Of a stretch of DNA of 64,000 nucleotides, positions 44,856 through 52,406 are shown in pieces; position 1 is the first letter of the stretch, and every line of letters begins with the position of its first letter. The notes under the pieces were generated by a model that was not told the origin of the DNA, did no database searches, and saw nothing but the letters and a program-made list of their open reading frames with translations. The DNA is from Candidatus Poribacteria bacterium (lineage in GTDB: Bacteria > Poribacteria > WGA-4E > PCPOR2b), in assembly GCA_022826645.1 (NCBI GenBank), contig JAJDUM010000003.1, positions 1-64,000 on the forward strand, given 5' to 3'. A program made the position numbers and the translations under genes.

Positions 44856-46793
44856 TTGAAAGATACCTCTGACACCCCACAAAGCGGCTTAACGCTCAAA
44901 TCCCTCCTGACCACGCTGCTGCTCACCCCGATTAATGTGGCTTGGGTCATACAACTGGAAGTGGTTCGTCATACTTGCCCAACGATTATCCATCCGTACG
45001 CAAATGTGATTTTTATCTTCTTTTGGCTGATTCTGATTCAGTACATACTCAGTAAAATCTCCCCCATACTCGGGCTTTCCCAGCAGGAATTGTTGACAAC
45101 CTATGTCATGCTGTGTATTGTCTCCTGCGTCTGTTCGTACGACTGCATAGAGGTCTTGATCCCACTTATGGGGCATCCGTTTCGGTTCGCAACAATCGAA
45201 AACGAATGGCAACAACTGTTTTTCAAGCAGCTTCCCCAATGGCTTACCGTCTCCGACGAAAAAGCGCTCACAGCTTACTATGAAGGTGATTCCAGTCTCT
45301 TCAACAGGCACAATTTTAACGCATGGCTGATCCCCGCCCTTGCGTGGATTTTGTTCATATTGGTGATGATGATTGTAATGGTGTGCATCAACACACTGTT
45401 GCGGGTACAGTGGGCGGAACGTGAACGATTGACTTACCCGATCATTCAACTCCCGCTCGAAATGGCCCATCCGCGATCGAGGTTTTTTAGAAACAAGCTA
45501 ATGTGGCTGGGGTTCGGCATCATCTCAGTGATTGTCACGGTGAACATTCTAAACTCACTCTACCCTTCCGTTCCCTATATCCCGATTAAGCGTCAGGATA
45601 TCCATCAATACTTTACGCATCGCCCCTGGAACGCGATGGGTGGAGTACGGATCTCTTTCTACCCTTTTGTTATCGGGATTAGCTTCCTCATACCGCTCGA
45701 ACTTCTGTTTTCATGTTGGGTGTTTTTCTGGATTTACAAGATTGAACTGATGGTCGGTGGTATAACGGGTTGGCGGAATCTCCCACGCTTCCCTTATGCC
45801 AGCGAGCAGGCTTTCGGTGCCTATACGGCGATATTAGTATTTATACTTTGGAGGGGACGATCACATCTCAAAGGGTTAGTGCGTCATCTGTTGGAATCGC
45901 GCGGATCTGCCTCACAACTGGATGACTCTCGCGAGCCGATGCCGTATCGCCTCGCCGTCGGAGGCGTTGTCATTGGGATGGTCTTCTTGACGGTTTTTTC
46001 TTACAAAGCAGGGATGTCGTTGTGGGTGATACCAATTTTTTTCGGGACCTACTTTCTATTGGGAATTATGGTTGCAAGAGTCCGTGCCGAATTAGGGTTC
46101 ATGGTACATGATATGATCGGTATCACACCACACAGCATGATTATTAACGGTTTTGGGACACGTCGACTCGGTAAGGGTACGCTGACCATCTTCGCACTGT
46201 ACCACTTTTTCACTCGCACCAACTGGACAAATCCGATGCCGGAACCGCTCGAAGCCTTCAAGATATCGTCTCTTCGGAATATTAACCTCCGTAATATGGC
46301 GGTTGCCATTCTGCTCGCGACGGTTATCGGATCAGCGGTTGCTTTCTGGCTTCTGCTGGACATCTACTATCGGTATGGCGCAGCATCCGGCTACTTCTGG
46401 CCAAGCACACTGGGATTCGGGCGTCACGCTTACGGTGTACTTGAGAATTGGCTGAGTTTTCCCCAAGGGTATGATGGACCCGCACTTGCCTTCACGGGAG
46501 GTGGACTTGGGGTGGCAGGGGTGTTGATGTTTTTGCGGGCGCGCTTTTTGTGGTGGTCGCTCCACCCACTTGGCTACGCGATGGCGAATAGTTGGGGGAT
46601 GTACAATCTGTGGAGCTGCCTCTTTGTCGTTTGGGTCGCCAAGCTGATCATCCTACGTTATGGCGGACTCCGCGCGTATCAACGTGCGATTCCTTTCTTT
46701 CTGGGGATGGCGTTGGGAGATTGTGTCGCTGGCAGCATCGGAAGTATTTTAAGTATTCTCCTCAACACGGATGTCTATGAATTTTTTCCTTAA
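44856..46793 (+). CDS. Multi-pass membrane protein, DUF6785/DUF6784 type
   Basis: 645 residues with about twelve hydrophobic segments, for example ANVIFIFFWLILIQYIL, LAWILFILVMMIVMV, MWLGFGIISVIVTVN and FYPFVIGISFLIPLELL. The pattern (QxELLTxYVML, WAERERLTYPIIQLPLEM, RVRAELGF) matches the large uncharacterised membrane proteins common in Poribacteria and Planctomycetes (DUF6785 with DUF6784), often next to sugar-catabolic genes. Transport is assumed for the family but unproven. The start is TTG at 44856 after GAGGCGAC; no better ATG exists in frame nearby. It diverges from the isomerase/dehydrogenase operon. Confidence 0.85.
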   Translation: MKDTSDTPQSGLTLKSLLTTLLLTPINVAWVIQLEVVRHTCPTIIHPYANVIFIFFWLILIQYILSKISPILGLSQQELLTTYVMLCIVSCVCSYDCIEVLIPLMGHPFRFATIENEWQQLFFKQLPQWLTVSDEKALTAYYEGDSSLFNRHNFNAWLIPALAWILFILVMMIVMVCINTLLRVQWAERERLTYPIIQLPLEMAHPRSRFFRNKLMWLGFGIISVIVTVNILNSLYPSVPYIPIKRQDIHQYFTHRPWNAMGGVRISFYPFVIGISFLIPLELLFSCWVFFWIYKIELMVGGITGWRNLPRFPYASEQAFGAYTAILVFILWRGRSHLKGLVRHLLESRGSASQLDDSREPMPYRLAVGGVVIGMVFLTVFSYKAGMSLWVIPIFFGTYFLLGIMVARVRAELGFMVHDMIGITPHSMIINGFGTRRLGKGTLTIFALYHFFTRTNWTNPMPEPLEAFKISSLRNINLRNMAVAILLATVIGSAVAFWLLLDIYYRYGAASGYFWPSTLGFGRHAYGVLENWLSFPQGYDGPALAFTGGGLGVAGVLMFLRARFLWWSLHPLGYAMANSWGMYNLWSCLFVVWVAKLIILRYGGLRAYQRAIPFFLGMALGDCVAGSIGSILSILLNTDVYEFFP

Positions 46794-46829
46794 GTGATTC
46801 TGCAATGAAAAAAAGGAAAGTCATTCCGT

Positions 46830-46930
46830 TTTATAGTAGATTTCAGAATTACTCAGACACTCCTAATGCAAAGCCAATCCCCTAAATCCCGCTCCCGATT
46901 TATCGGGGGATTGCTCCTACAGAACTACTC
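46830..46930. mobile_element. Partial TTATGG-family element
   Basis: The left-end word (TTATAGTAGATTTCAGAATT, then ACTCAGACACTCC) matches the family, followed by AAAGCCAATCCCCTAAATCCC and CCCGATTTATCGGG. No right terminal repeat before the next gene's stop at 46935, so the copy appears truncated. Confidence 0.45.
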
Positions 46931-46934
46931 TATT

Positions 46935-47903
46935 CTAATCTTCCTCCCACCGCAAGGTGACACACATCGTTTCATCGAGCCGTTCATAGAGCAATCTGAA
47001 GGCTTCGACGGCTTCGGTCTTGCCGTCGAGCCGGTGCGTTATCATCTCTTGGGGGCGAACTTGCTCCCCCAGCAGCAGCCCAAGCGCCACCTTTGCCGCT
47101 TCAACTCGCCGGTAGGGGATGTGTGCGGCACCGAGGATTTTTTTGTTCATCACCTTGTGGACATCAAGCTGGAGGGATTCTTTGTGATAGAGACCAATCA
47201 GAAAAATCGTCCCACCGGCGCGTGTCATGTCTTGGGCTTGCGAGAATGCCAGAACCCCGGCGGGTCCCCCGACCGCTTCGATGACGACATCCGCGCCAAC
47301 ACCGTCTGTCAGACGGTTGATAGTCTCGATGGGATCTTCCTCGTTGAAGTTCACCACTTCGTCGGCTCCCAGATTCTGCGCAATTTCACAGCGCACGGGA
47401 ATCCCTTCAACAACAATAATCCTTTGGGGACCTGTCATCCGCATAACCTGCATACAGAGGTTACCGATGAGTCCACCGCCGAGGATGACGAGGGTAGCGC
47501 CCGGTTTGATTCCTGAAGACCATGACCACATGACGGCGCTGGTCGTGAGGGGCCAGAAGGTCGCATTCTCAAACGTCATCTCGTCGGGCAGGGGTCGAAC
47601 ACCCGCCGCCGGTTCAGCATCGACAACAACATATTCGGCGTGTGGGGCACTCGCCATGACTCTGTCGCCCGGCAAGATTCCTGTGACTTCAGCTCCGACC
47701 GTTTCAACGACACCCGCGGCTGAGTAGCCCATGGAGGAATGGGCTACAACCCCCTCGTTGGTATAGCGACCGCCGATTTCGGATCCACGACTGATGAGTG
47801 TAACCTTGTTCCGGACAAGTACCTGCTTGGGTCCTGGTGAAGGGATTGGCACGTCCTCAAGCACAAAATTGAACTGACCTTCGCGTTTCATCAAACGTTT
47901 CAT
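46935..47903 (-). CDS. Zinc-binding dehydrogenase, zinc-less MDR type
   Basis: 322 residues of the MDR superfamily. The NAD(P) motif is VILGGGLIGNL. The N-terminal segment reads TLISRGSEIGGRY, resembling the TLISxGTE class (bacteriochlorophyllide dehydrogenase-like and threonine-dehydrogenase-related proteins) rather than classical zinc ADHs; the catalytic Cys and the four-Cys lobe are absent. It is therefore probably a zinc-independent reductase or dehydrogenase. It follows, on the same strand, another MDR gene whose stop is 117 bases upstream. Substrate unknown. Confidence 0.88.
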   Translation of the reverse strand: MKRLMKREGQFNFVLEDVPIPSPGPKQVLVRNKVTLISRGSEIGGRYTNEGVVAHSSMGYSAAGVVETVGAEVTGILPGDRVMASAPHAEYVVVDAEPAAGVRPLPDEMTFENATFWPLTTSAVMWSWSSGIKPGATLVILGGGLIGNLCMQVMRMTGPQRIIVVEGIPVRCEIAQNLGADEVVNFNEEDPIETINRLTDGVGADVVIEAVGGPAGVLAFSQAQDMTRAGGTIFLIGLYHKESLQLDVHKVMNKKILGAAHIPYRRVEAAKVALGLLLGEQVRPQEMITHRLDGKTEAVEAFRLLYERLDETMCVTLRWEED

Positions 47904-48019
47904 TGTTTTGCGACCTTTCCTCTGTCAAATGCCAACAGCATTGGTTCGACCCAGACCAATCAGGATGTTCAATCTGTAGTTTGCATATCAGCACCTAACT
48001 GACCGTGTTAGCAACCGCT

Positions 48020-49087
48020 TTACTCAAACACCAATACTGTGCGCGCAACTTTCCCTTGGTTCATATCGTCGAAGGCTTCATTGAGTTCGTCCAATGGACG
48101 GTAGCGCGAGATGAGTTCGTCAAGTTTGATCTTTCCTTGATTGTACAGATCGAGAAGCCAGAGAAAATCGACACGGGCACGGGCGGCACCGTGAAACGCA
48201 CCCATCAGCGTCCGGTCGAGCAGCAGATGCCATCCGTCAACCGAAATCTCTGCGTCTGTGGGCTGCACTCCAACCACGACGGCAGTTCCGGTGGTACGGA
48301 CTGAGTCGATTGCCTGTCGTGCCAGTGCTGGATAGCCGACCACCTCAAACGCATAGTCAGCACCACCGCCGGTAATCTCTTTGATCCGCTGGACGGGATC
48401 CTCCTTAGCAGCATTGACGAAGTGGGTGGCGCCCATCTGCTCCGCCAACTCTAACTTATAGGGGACTCTGTCAACCGCGATGATTTTTCCTGCTGAAGCG
48501 AGGACACCGCCTTGAATGGCGTTCAGTCCGACACCGCCACAGCCGAACACCGCCATTGAGGCACCCACTTCAACGTTTGCGCGATTGACGACCGCACCGA
48601 TACCGGTGATGACCGCACAACTGATGAGACATGTTTTTTCCAGCGGTGTGTTGTCCGGCACCTTGACGCAGGCATCGGCGTGAACGATAGTCTGTTCAGC
48701 AAAGGTTGGTCTACTGTGGTAGACCGGTTCACCGTTTTTTGTCATGCGACTAACGGCACTGGGTGGATGCGTCTCACACAACGCGGGACTGCCGTTGCTG
48801 CAGTTGCGGCAGTAACCGCACATGGCATCAAGAGAGAGGATAATTTTGTCCCCGGGCGCGACACTGGTTACACCGGGACCGATCTCTCGGACGATACCCG
48901 CGCCTTCGTGTCCCATGACCCACGGGGTTGGCTCACGCTTGACGTGACCATCTACATAGTGGTAGTCGCTGTGACAGACACCCGCACCAACAATGTCAAG
49001 CAACACTTCACCCGCTTGCGGCGGTTGGATTTCGAGTTCTTCAATAGACACGGGAACGTGGGGTTCGTAAAAGACTGCTGCTTTCAT
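48020..49087 (-). CDS. Zinc-dependent alcohol dehydrogenase (class III-like)
   Basis: About 355 residues from MKAAVFYEP at 49087, where GGAGGAAA precedes the start; the frame is open to 49108. Catalytic zinc: Cys in GAGVCHSDYHYV, GHEGAG. Structural zinc: CGYCRNCSNGSPALC. Rossmann: VFGCGGVGLNAIQGG. Close in layout to the enzyme at 18294. Likely an NAD-dependent alcohol or formaldehyde-adduct dehydrogenase. Together with the neighbouring MDR gene it may carry oxidation steps of the adjacent catabolic block (inference). Confidence 0.92.
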   Translation of the reverse strand: MKAAVFYEPHVPVSIEELEIQPPQAGEVLLDIVGAGVCHSDYHYVDGHVKREPTPWVMGHEGAGIVREIGPGVTSVAPGDKIILSLDAMCGYCRNCSNGSPALCETHPPSAVSRMTKNGEPVYHSRPTFAEQTIVHADACVKVPDNTPLEKTCLISCAVITGIGAVVNRANVEVGASMAVFGCGGVGLNAIQGGVLASAGKIIAVDRVPYKLELAEQMGATHFVNAAKEDPVQRIKEITGGGADYAFEVVGYPALARQAIDSVRTTGTAVVVGVQPTDAEISVDGWHLLLDRTLMGAFHGAARARVDFLWLLDLYNQGKIKLDELISRYRPLDELNEAFDDMNQGKVARTVLVFE

Positions 49088-49353
49088 AATTTCCTCCAGT
49101 CTCCTCATGGGATACGGTCAGATGATTATCTATTGGGGATCCCCTTCGCTATGGACGTTGTTGGGGCATTGTGGCGAGTCTACAGTCCGTTCGGAGACCC
49201 ATCCCGCCGCCCGGACTCGGTGACTCGATAGTATAGCAAGGAACGCAAAAAAGTGCTACTTCATTGTTGGACTCAATTCCAATCTACCTCGACACTGAGG
49301 TTGGCGAGTACTCTGTCAAATAAATTATGATAAGCACCTTCATTGCGATGTCC

Positions 49354-49381
49354 GGTGCGGTTGCAAACCGCACCTACCGGG
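49354..49381 (+). repeat. Hairpin GGTGCGGTT followed by TACCGGG
   Basis: Stem GGTGCGGTT-GCA-AACCGCACC followed by TACCGGG, the same stem as at 36027 with a different loop. It lies in the 777-bp gap 49088-49864, which holds no convincing gene; the remainder of that gap is a MITE-like element and another hairpin. Confidence 0.75.
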
Positions 49382-49467
49382 TCTGGGGAACATAGAGAAT
49401 TACCGATTTATGTTCTGAAACCTTATACAGTTTGTGCTACATTTTTCTGACAATGTACTAGGACCAT

Positions 49468-49670
49468 TTATGGCAGATTTTACAATGACTTAGACATTCC
49501 CACTGCACAGCCAACCCCCTAAATCCCCACCCCCCCTCGCCCCCCTTGTCAGGCGGGAAATACGGAAGAAACCGATTATCAGGTGGGGGAAACTTGTCAG
49601 GGGGACTTTGGAAACCTCTCGAAGGTCGGAGTTATGGGTAATGTTTACTTATTTCTATAATTCACCATAA
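49468..49670. mobile_element. MITE-like element, TTATGG family, 203 bp (best copy)
   Basis: Begins TTATGGCAGATTTTACAATG and ends with ...ATAATTCACCATAA, whose reverse complement is TTATGGTGAATTATAGAAAT. Over 31 bases the ends match at 21 positions, both finishing ACATT. The interior has GCCAACCCCCTAAATCCCC and CTTGTCAGGGGGACTTTGGA, words shared with 13636 and 55468. Terminal TA on each side fits a TA target. Confidence 0.65.
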
Positions 49671-49678
49671 TTCTTCGA

Positions 49679-49703
49679 GCGGGGCAAGATGCCCCGCCTA
49701 CAG
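49679..49703 (+). repeat. Hairpin GCGGGGCA followed by CTACAG
   Basis: Third exact copy of the GCGGGGCA-AGA-TGCCCCGC stem (also 1877 and 22982), placed nine bases after the end of the MITE-like element. Confidence 0.8.
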
Positions 49704-49864
49704 TGTAGGGAGGAGTCTTCCACCTATCTGCCAAAATCGGTCAGCGGGAAACTAAATAGCCCTATGAGGTTACCCCTTTCAGTAGACACGAATGATGAAA
49801 ATCAGTAGAATAGATCCAACAGCCCTAGAGACAGAAAACCCACTCGGCAAACGGAGGAAGTAGA

Positions 49865-51415
49865 ATGACGAAAGAACCACAAGATTTCGCTCAAGGTGAG
49901 AGTGCCGCCATGGTCCGAGACATTTCAGCGCAGGGAGATTGGGGCCCGTTGATTGATTGGTCATCCACCTATCCGGGCAATCGCGGGGTCAATCGGGCAG
50001 GACGGTATGAACTCTACGACGCACCGGTTGGTGTGCGTATTACGATTGAGGAAGCGCGGAAAGCAGGACCAATCCTTGCGGCAGATCAGGAGTGGGATGC
50101 CAACGGTTCACTGGTACCACTCCGTGTGTGGCAGGATGGGGAGCGATACCATCTGCTCTATAGCTCGCATCCGCGTGTGACGGGTAGCCCAGGACTCGGC
50201 GGTGGATATCACCTCTGCTATGCGGTAAGCGAGGATGGCTATAACTGGACGCGGCCACATCTGGGTCAAGTTGAATGGAAAGGATCGACAGCGAACAACC
50301 TCATCGCAAACGGACCGACCGGCACACCTTTCGAGGATCCGCAAGCACCTCCCGAAGAACGGTTCAAAGCAATCGGTCAGGTTGGTGCCAATTTTGATCC
50401 GGATACCGGAGAGCAACTCGATCCACAGGAGGCTTACAACCGATGGCGTCAACAGGAGTATGACGGCGACGCTTATAAGGGACCACGCATGACCTCTCGT
50501 CATTGGGTGGAGGGCTGGACTTCGCCGGACGGTGTCCACTGGAAGAGTGTTGGCAAGTTAGGGGACATGAGTTCTGATGGCGGCAGCGCAGCCCAATACG
50601 ATCCGGATACGCAAAGTTATTTCGCATATATCAGGGTTGGCGGGATGGGACGGCGAGCGACCGGGTTGACCCGTACTGAAGATTTTTGGCATTGGCCCCA
50701 CGCCGAACTGTGTCTCTTTCCGGATCCGCAGGACCCACCGGCTGTGTCGTTTTACGGTTGCAGCTATTTCCGCTATCCGACTGACCCGAACCTGCACGGT
50801 GCCTTTGTGGAAATCTACCATCAGGTGACCGATCATAACGACGCACAGATCGCCTTTACTCGTGATATGACGAACTGGTTTCGTCCGGAACGCAGTGCGA
50901 TTATCCCATGCGGTCTCTCCGGCAGTCCCGACTCGGGTGGGGCAAGACCGTGGGGTGGACTTTTTGAGCTGCCCGACGGCTACTGGGCGACGATGTACCG
51001 TGGGCATACATCGCTTCATAATTATCGGGAGAGTGAACCGTCTATCGAACCTGAACCGGGAGTGTTGATGCTCGCTCGTTGGTTGCCGCACCGTTTTTGT
51101 GGGATTGAGGCGGAGGTAGAAGGGCGGTTTACCATTCCAAGCGTAAAACGTCGCAAGAATGAGTTGCGTCTCAACTACCGTTGCCAGAACGGTGGGTATA
51201 TCGCCTGCGAGTTGATTCGGGGGGTGCCGTCACGAATCCATCCTGACGCAGATCCAATCCCCGGTTATTCCTTCGCAGAAAGTGATCTACTGACCGGCGA
51301 TGAATTGAATCGGGCGGTCACATGGGGAGGCAAGCGCGATATATCGGATATCGGTGGAAGTCTCGCGATACGGTTGCGTATGTTTCAGGCGAAGGTTTTT
51401 GCCTATTCGGTTTGA
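49865..51415 (+). CDS. Five-bladed beta-propeller glycosidase-like protein
   Basis: 516 residues, no signal peptide. The blade-like motifs (RVWQDGERYHLLYSS, GYHLCYAVSEDGYNW, VEGWTSPDGVHWKSVG, AQIAFTRDMTNWFRPE) are those of GH32/GH43/levansucrase-type five-bladed propellers, in which SxDGxxW follows a strand. It probably acts on, or binds, a furanose- or pyranose-containing glycan. No unambiguous catalytic triad can be identified by eye. GGAGGAAG precedes the start. Not close to another carbohydrate gene; a PhyH dioxygenase is convergent downstream. Confidence 0.8.
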   Translation: MTKEPQDFAQGESAAMVRDISAQGDWGPLIDWSSTYPGNRGVNRAGRYELYDAPVGVRITIEEARKAGPILAADQEWDANGSLVPLRVWQDGERYHLLYSSHPRVTGSPGLGGGYHLCYAVSEDGYNWTRPHLGQVEWKGSTANNLIANGPTGTPFEDPQAPPEERFKAIGQVGANFDPDTGEQLDPQEAYNRWRQQEYDGDAYKGPRMTSRHWVEGWTSPDGVHWKSVGKLGDMSSDGGSAAQYDPDTQSYFAYIRVGGMGRRATGLTRTEDFWHWPHAELCLFPDPQDPPAVSFYGCSYFRYPTDPNLHGAFVEIYHQVTDHNDAQIAFTRDMTNWFRPERSAIIPCGLSGSPDSGGARPWGGLFELPDGYWATMYRGHTSLHNYRESEPSIEPEPGVLMLARWLPHRFCGIEAEVEGRFTIPSVKRRKNELRLNYRCQNGGYIACELIRGVPSRIHPDADPIPGYSFAESDLLTGDELNRAVTWGGKRDISDIGGSLAIRLRMFQAKVFAYSV

Positions 51416-51445
51416 ACAGATATATCCACGCACAACAGATAAACC

Positions 51446-51600
51446 GTAGGCCAAGATTCATATCTCGACACCGAAATATCGATTTTGGAAAATCGATCTA
51501 CAAGAGACTGGTCACAAACCAAAGACGGGCAACCACAAGGGTTGCCCCTACAGGAATCAACAATGTAGGGGCAGGTCTCGTGCCTGCCCAAAGCCTAGAG
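51446..51600. repeat. Cluster of CTAC-type hairpins
   Basis: Four different units in tandem: a GTCGAGATATGAATCT-like unit on the minus strand (about 51446-51470), ATCGATTTT-GGA-AAATCGAT followed by CTACAAG (51478-51503), GGGCAACC...GGTTGCCC followed by CTACAGG (51527-51554), and GGGCAGG...CCTGCCC preceded by GTAG (51565-51589). Stems differ while the CTAC context is constant. Lies between convergent genes. Confidence 0.75.
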
Positions 51601-51610
51601 AGTCTCCAGA

Positions 51611-52342
51611 TCATTTGGGTCCCTCTAGCAGCTCTCGCAGGACCGGTAGTTCCGCTTTGTATGCAGCAACAGTCGGGTTCTCCGCGGTGTTATCTTCTGG
51701 ATGGGGTGTTGGGTTGCTCCAGCCTTGATAATGCCCGCCCCATAGGTGCCGTAGTTCGGAAGAGCTGCCACGCTTGGAGCAGTGCCAGACAGCGGTATCA
51801 AAGATGACCGCAGATCCCGGTGGAACTGTGACCTCCACCTGCCCTTGCCATTCCGCTCCAACATCGCCTTTTGATTCAACCGAGTCGTTGAGTTCGCGTG
51901 GAAGAACGATTAGGGGTCCAATGTGGGGACTAGATCCGTCTACGTAGATATTGCAGAGCACCCGTTCTGGATTATCCCGCTGCAGCCCTGCTGGGGGAAC
52001 CTCCCATGCGTAGTGGGCGTGCCAGTTGGTGAGGGTTTCGCTAACAAGTCCGTTGTTAAAAACGGCAGCACCGCTGTGGGCAAGGCGAACATCATCCTGA
52101 AAAACCTCCGCCATAGCGTCTACGACTACCGCCTTTGCAAAGAAAGGCGCCATCTTGGGTCCCCACTCCAAGAGCGGGTGAAAACTGATGGTCGGCTGCT
52201 CGGACGAGAAGCCATCCTTGTCCTCACACAGTTGCTTGAAAATAGCGCGCATTTGTTCCCGCTCATGGTCATCGTAGACCGATTCAAGTACGCAGTAGCC
52301 GCGTTCGATAACCTCACGCGCTTTTGATTTCAGGTCAAACAT
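51611..52342 (-). CDS. Phytanoyl-CoA dioxygenase (PhyH) family protein
   Basis: 243 residues from MFDLKSK at 52342, chosen for AGGAGG eight bases upstream; a GTG three codons earlier lies too close to that site. Fe(II)/2-oxoglutarate-dependent fold: a His-rich segment NWHAHYAWE in the place of the metal-binding HxD region, LCNIYVDG, GPLIVLPREL, and the distal His in TAVWHCSKRGSS with its Arg ligand region. The HxD Asp is not obvious, so the exact iron facial triad is uncertain. The family hydroxylates small substrates including secondary metabolites; here the substrate is unknown. PhyH proteins are numerous in Poribacteria. Confidence 0.85.
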   Translation of the reverse strand: MFDLKSKAREVIERGYCVLESVYDDHEREQMRAIFKQLCEDKDGFSSEQPTISFHPLLEWGPKMAPFFAKAVVVDAMAEVFQDDVRLAHSGAAVFNNGLVSETLTNWHAHYAWEVPPAGLQRDNPERVLCNIYVDGSSPHIGPLIVLPRELNDSVESKGDVGAEWQGQVEVTVPPGSAVIFDTAVWHCSKRGSSSELRHLWGGHYQGWSNPTPHPEDNTAENPTVAAYKAELPVLRELLEGPK

Positions 52343-52406
52343 TCTGAACACCTCCTGAGTGATAGCTGAAAGGCAATAAATATCAGCATTCCAGCCATCT
52401 CTGATA

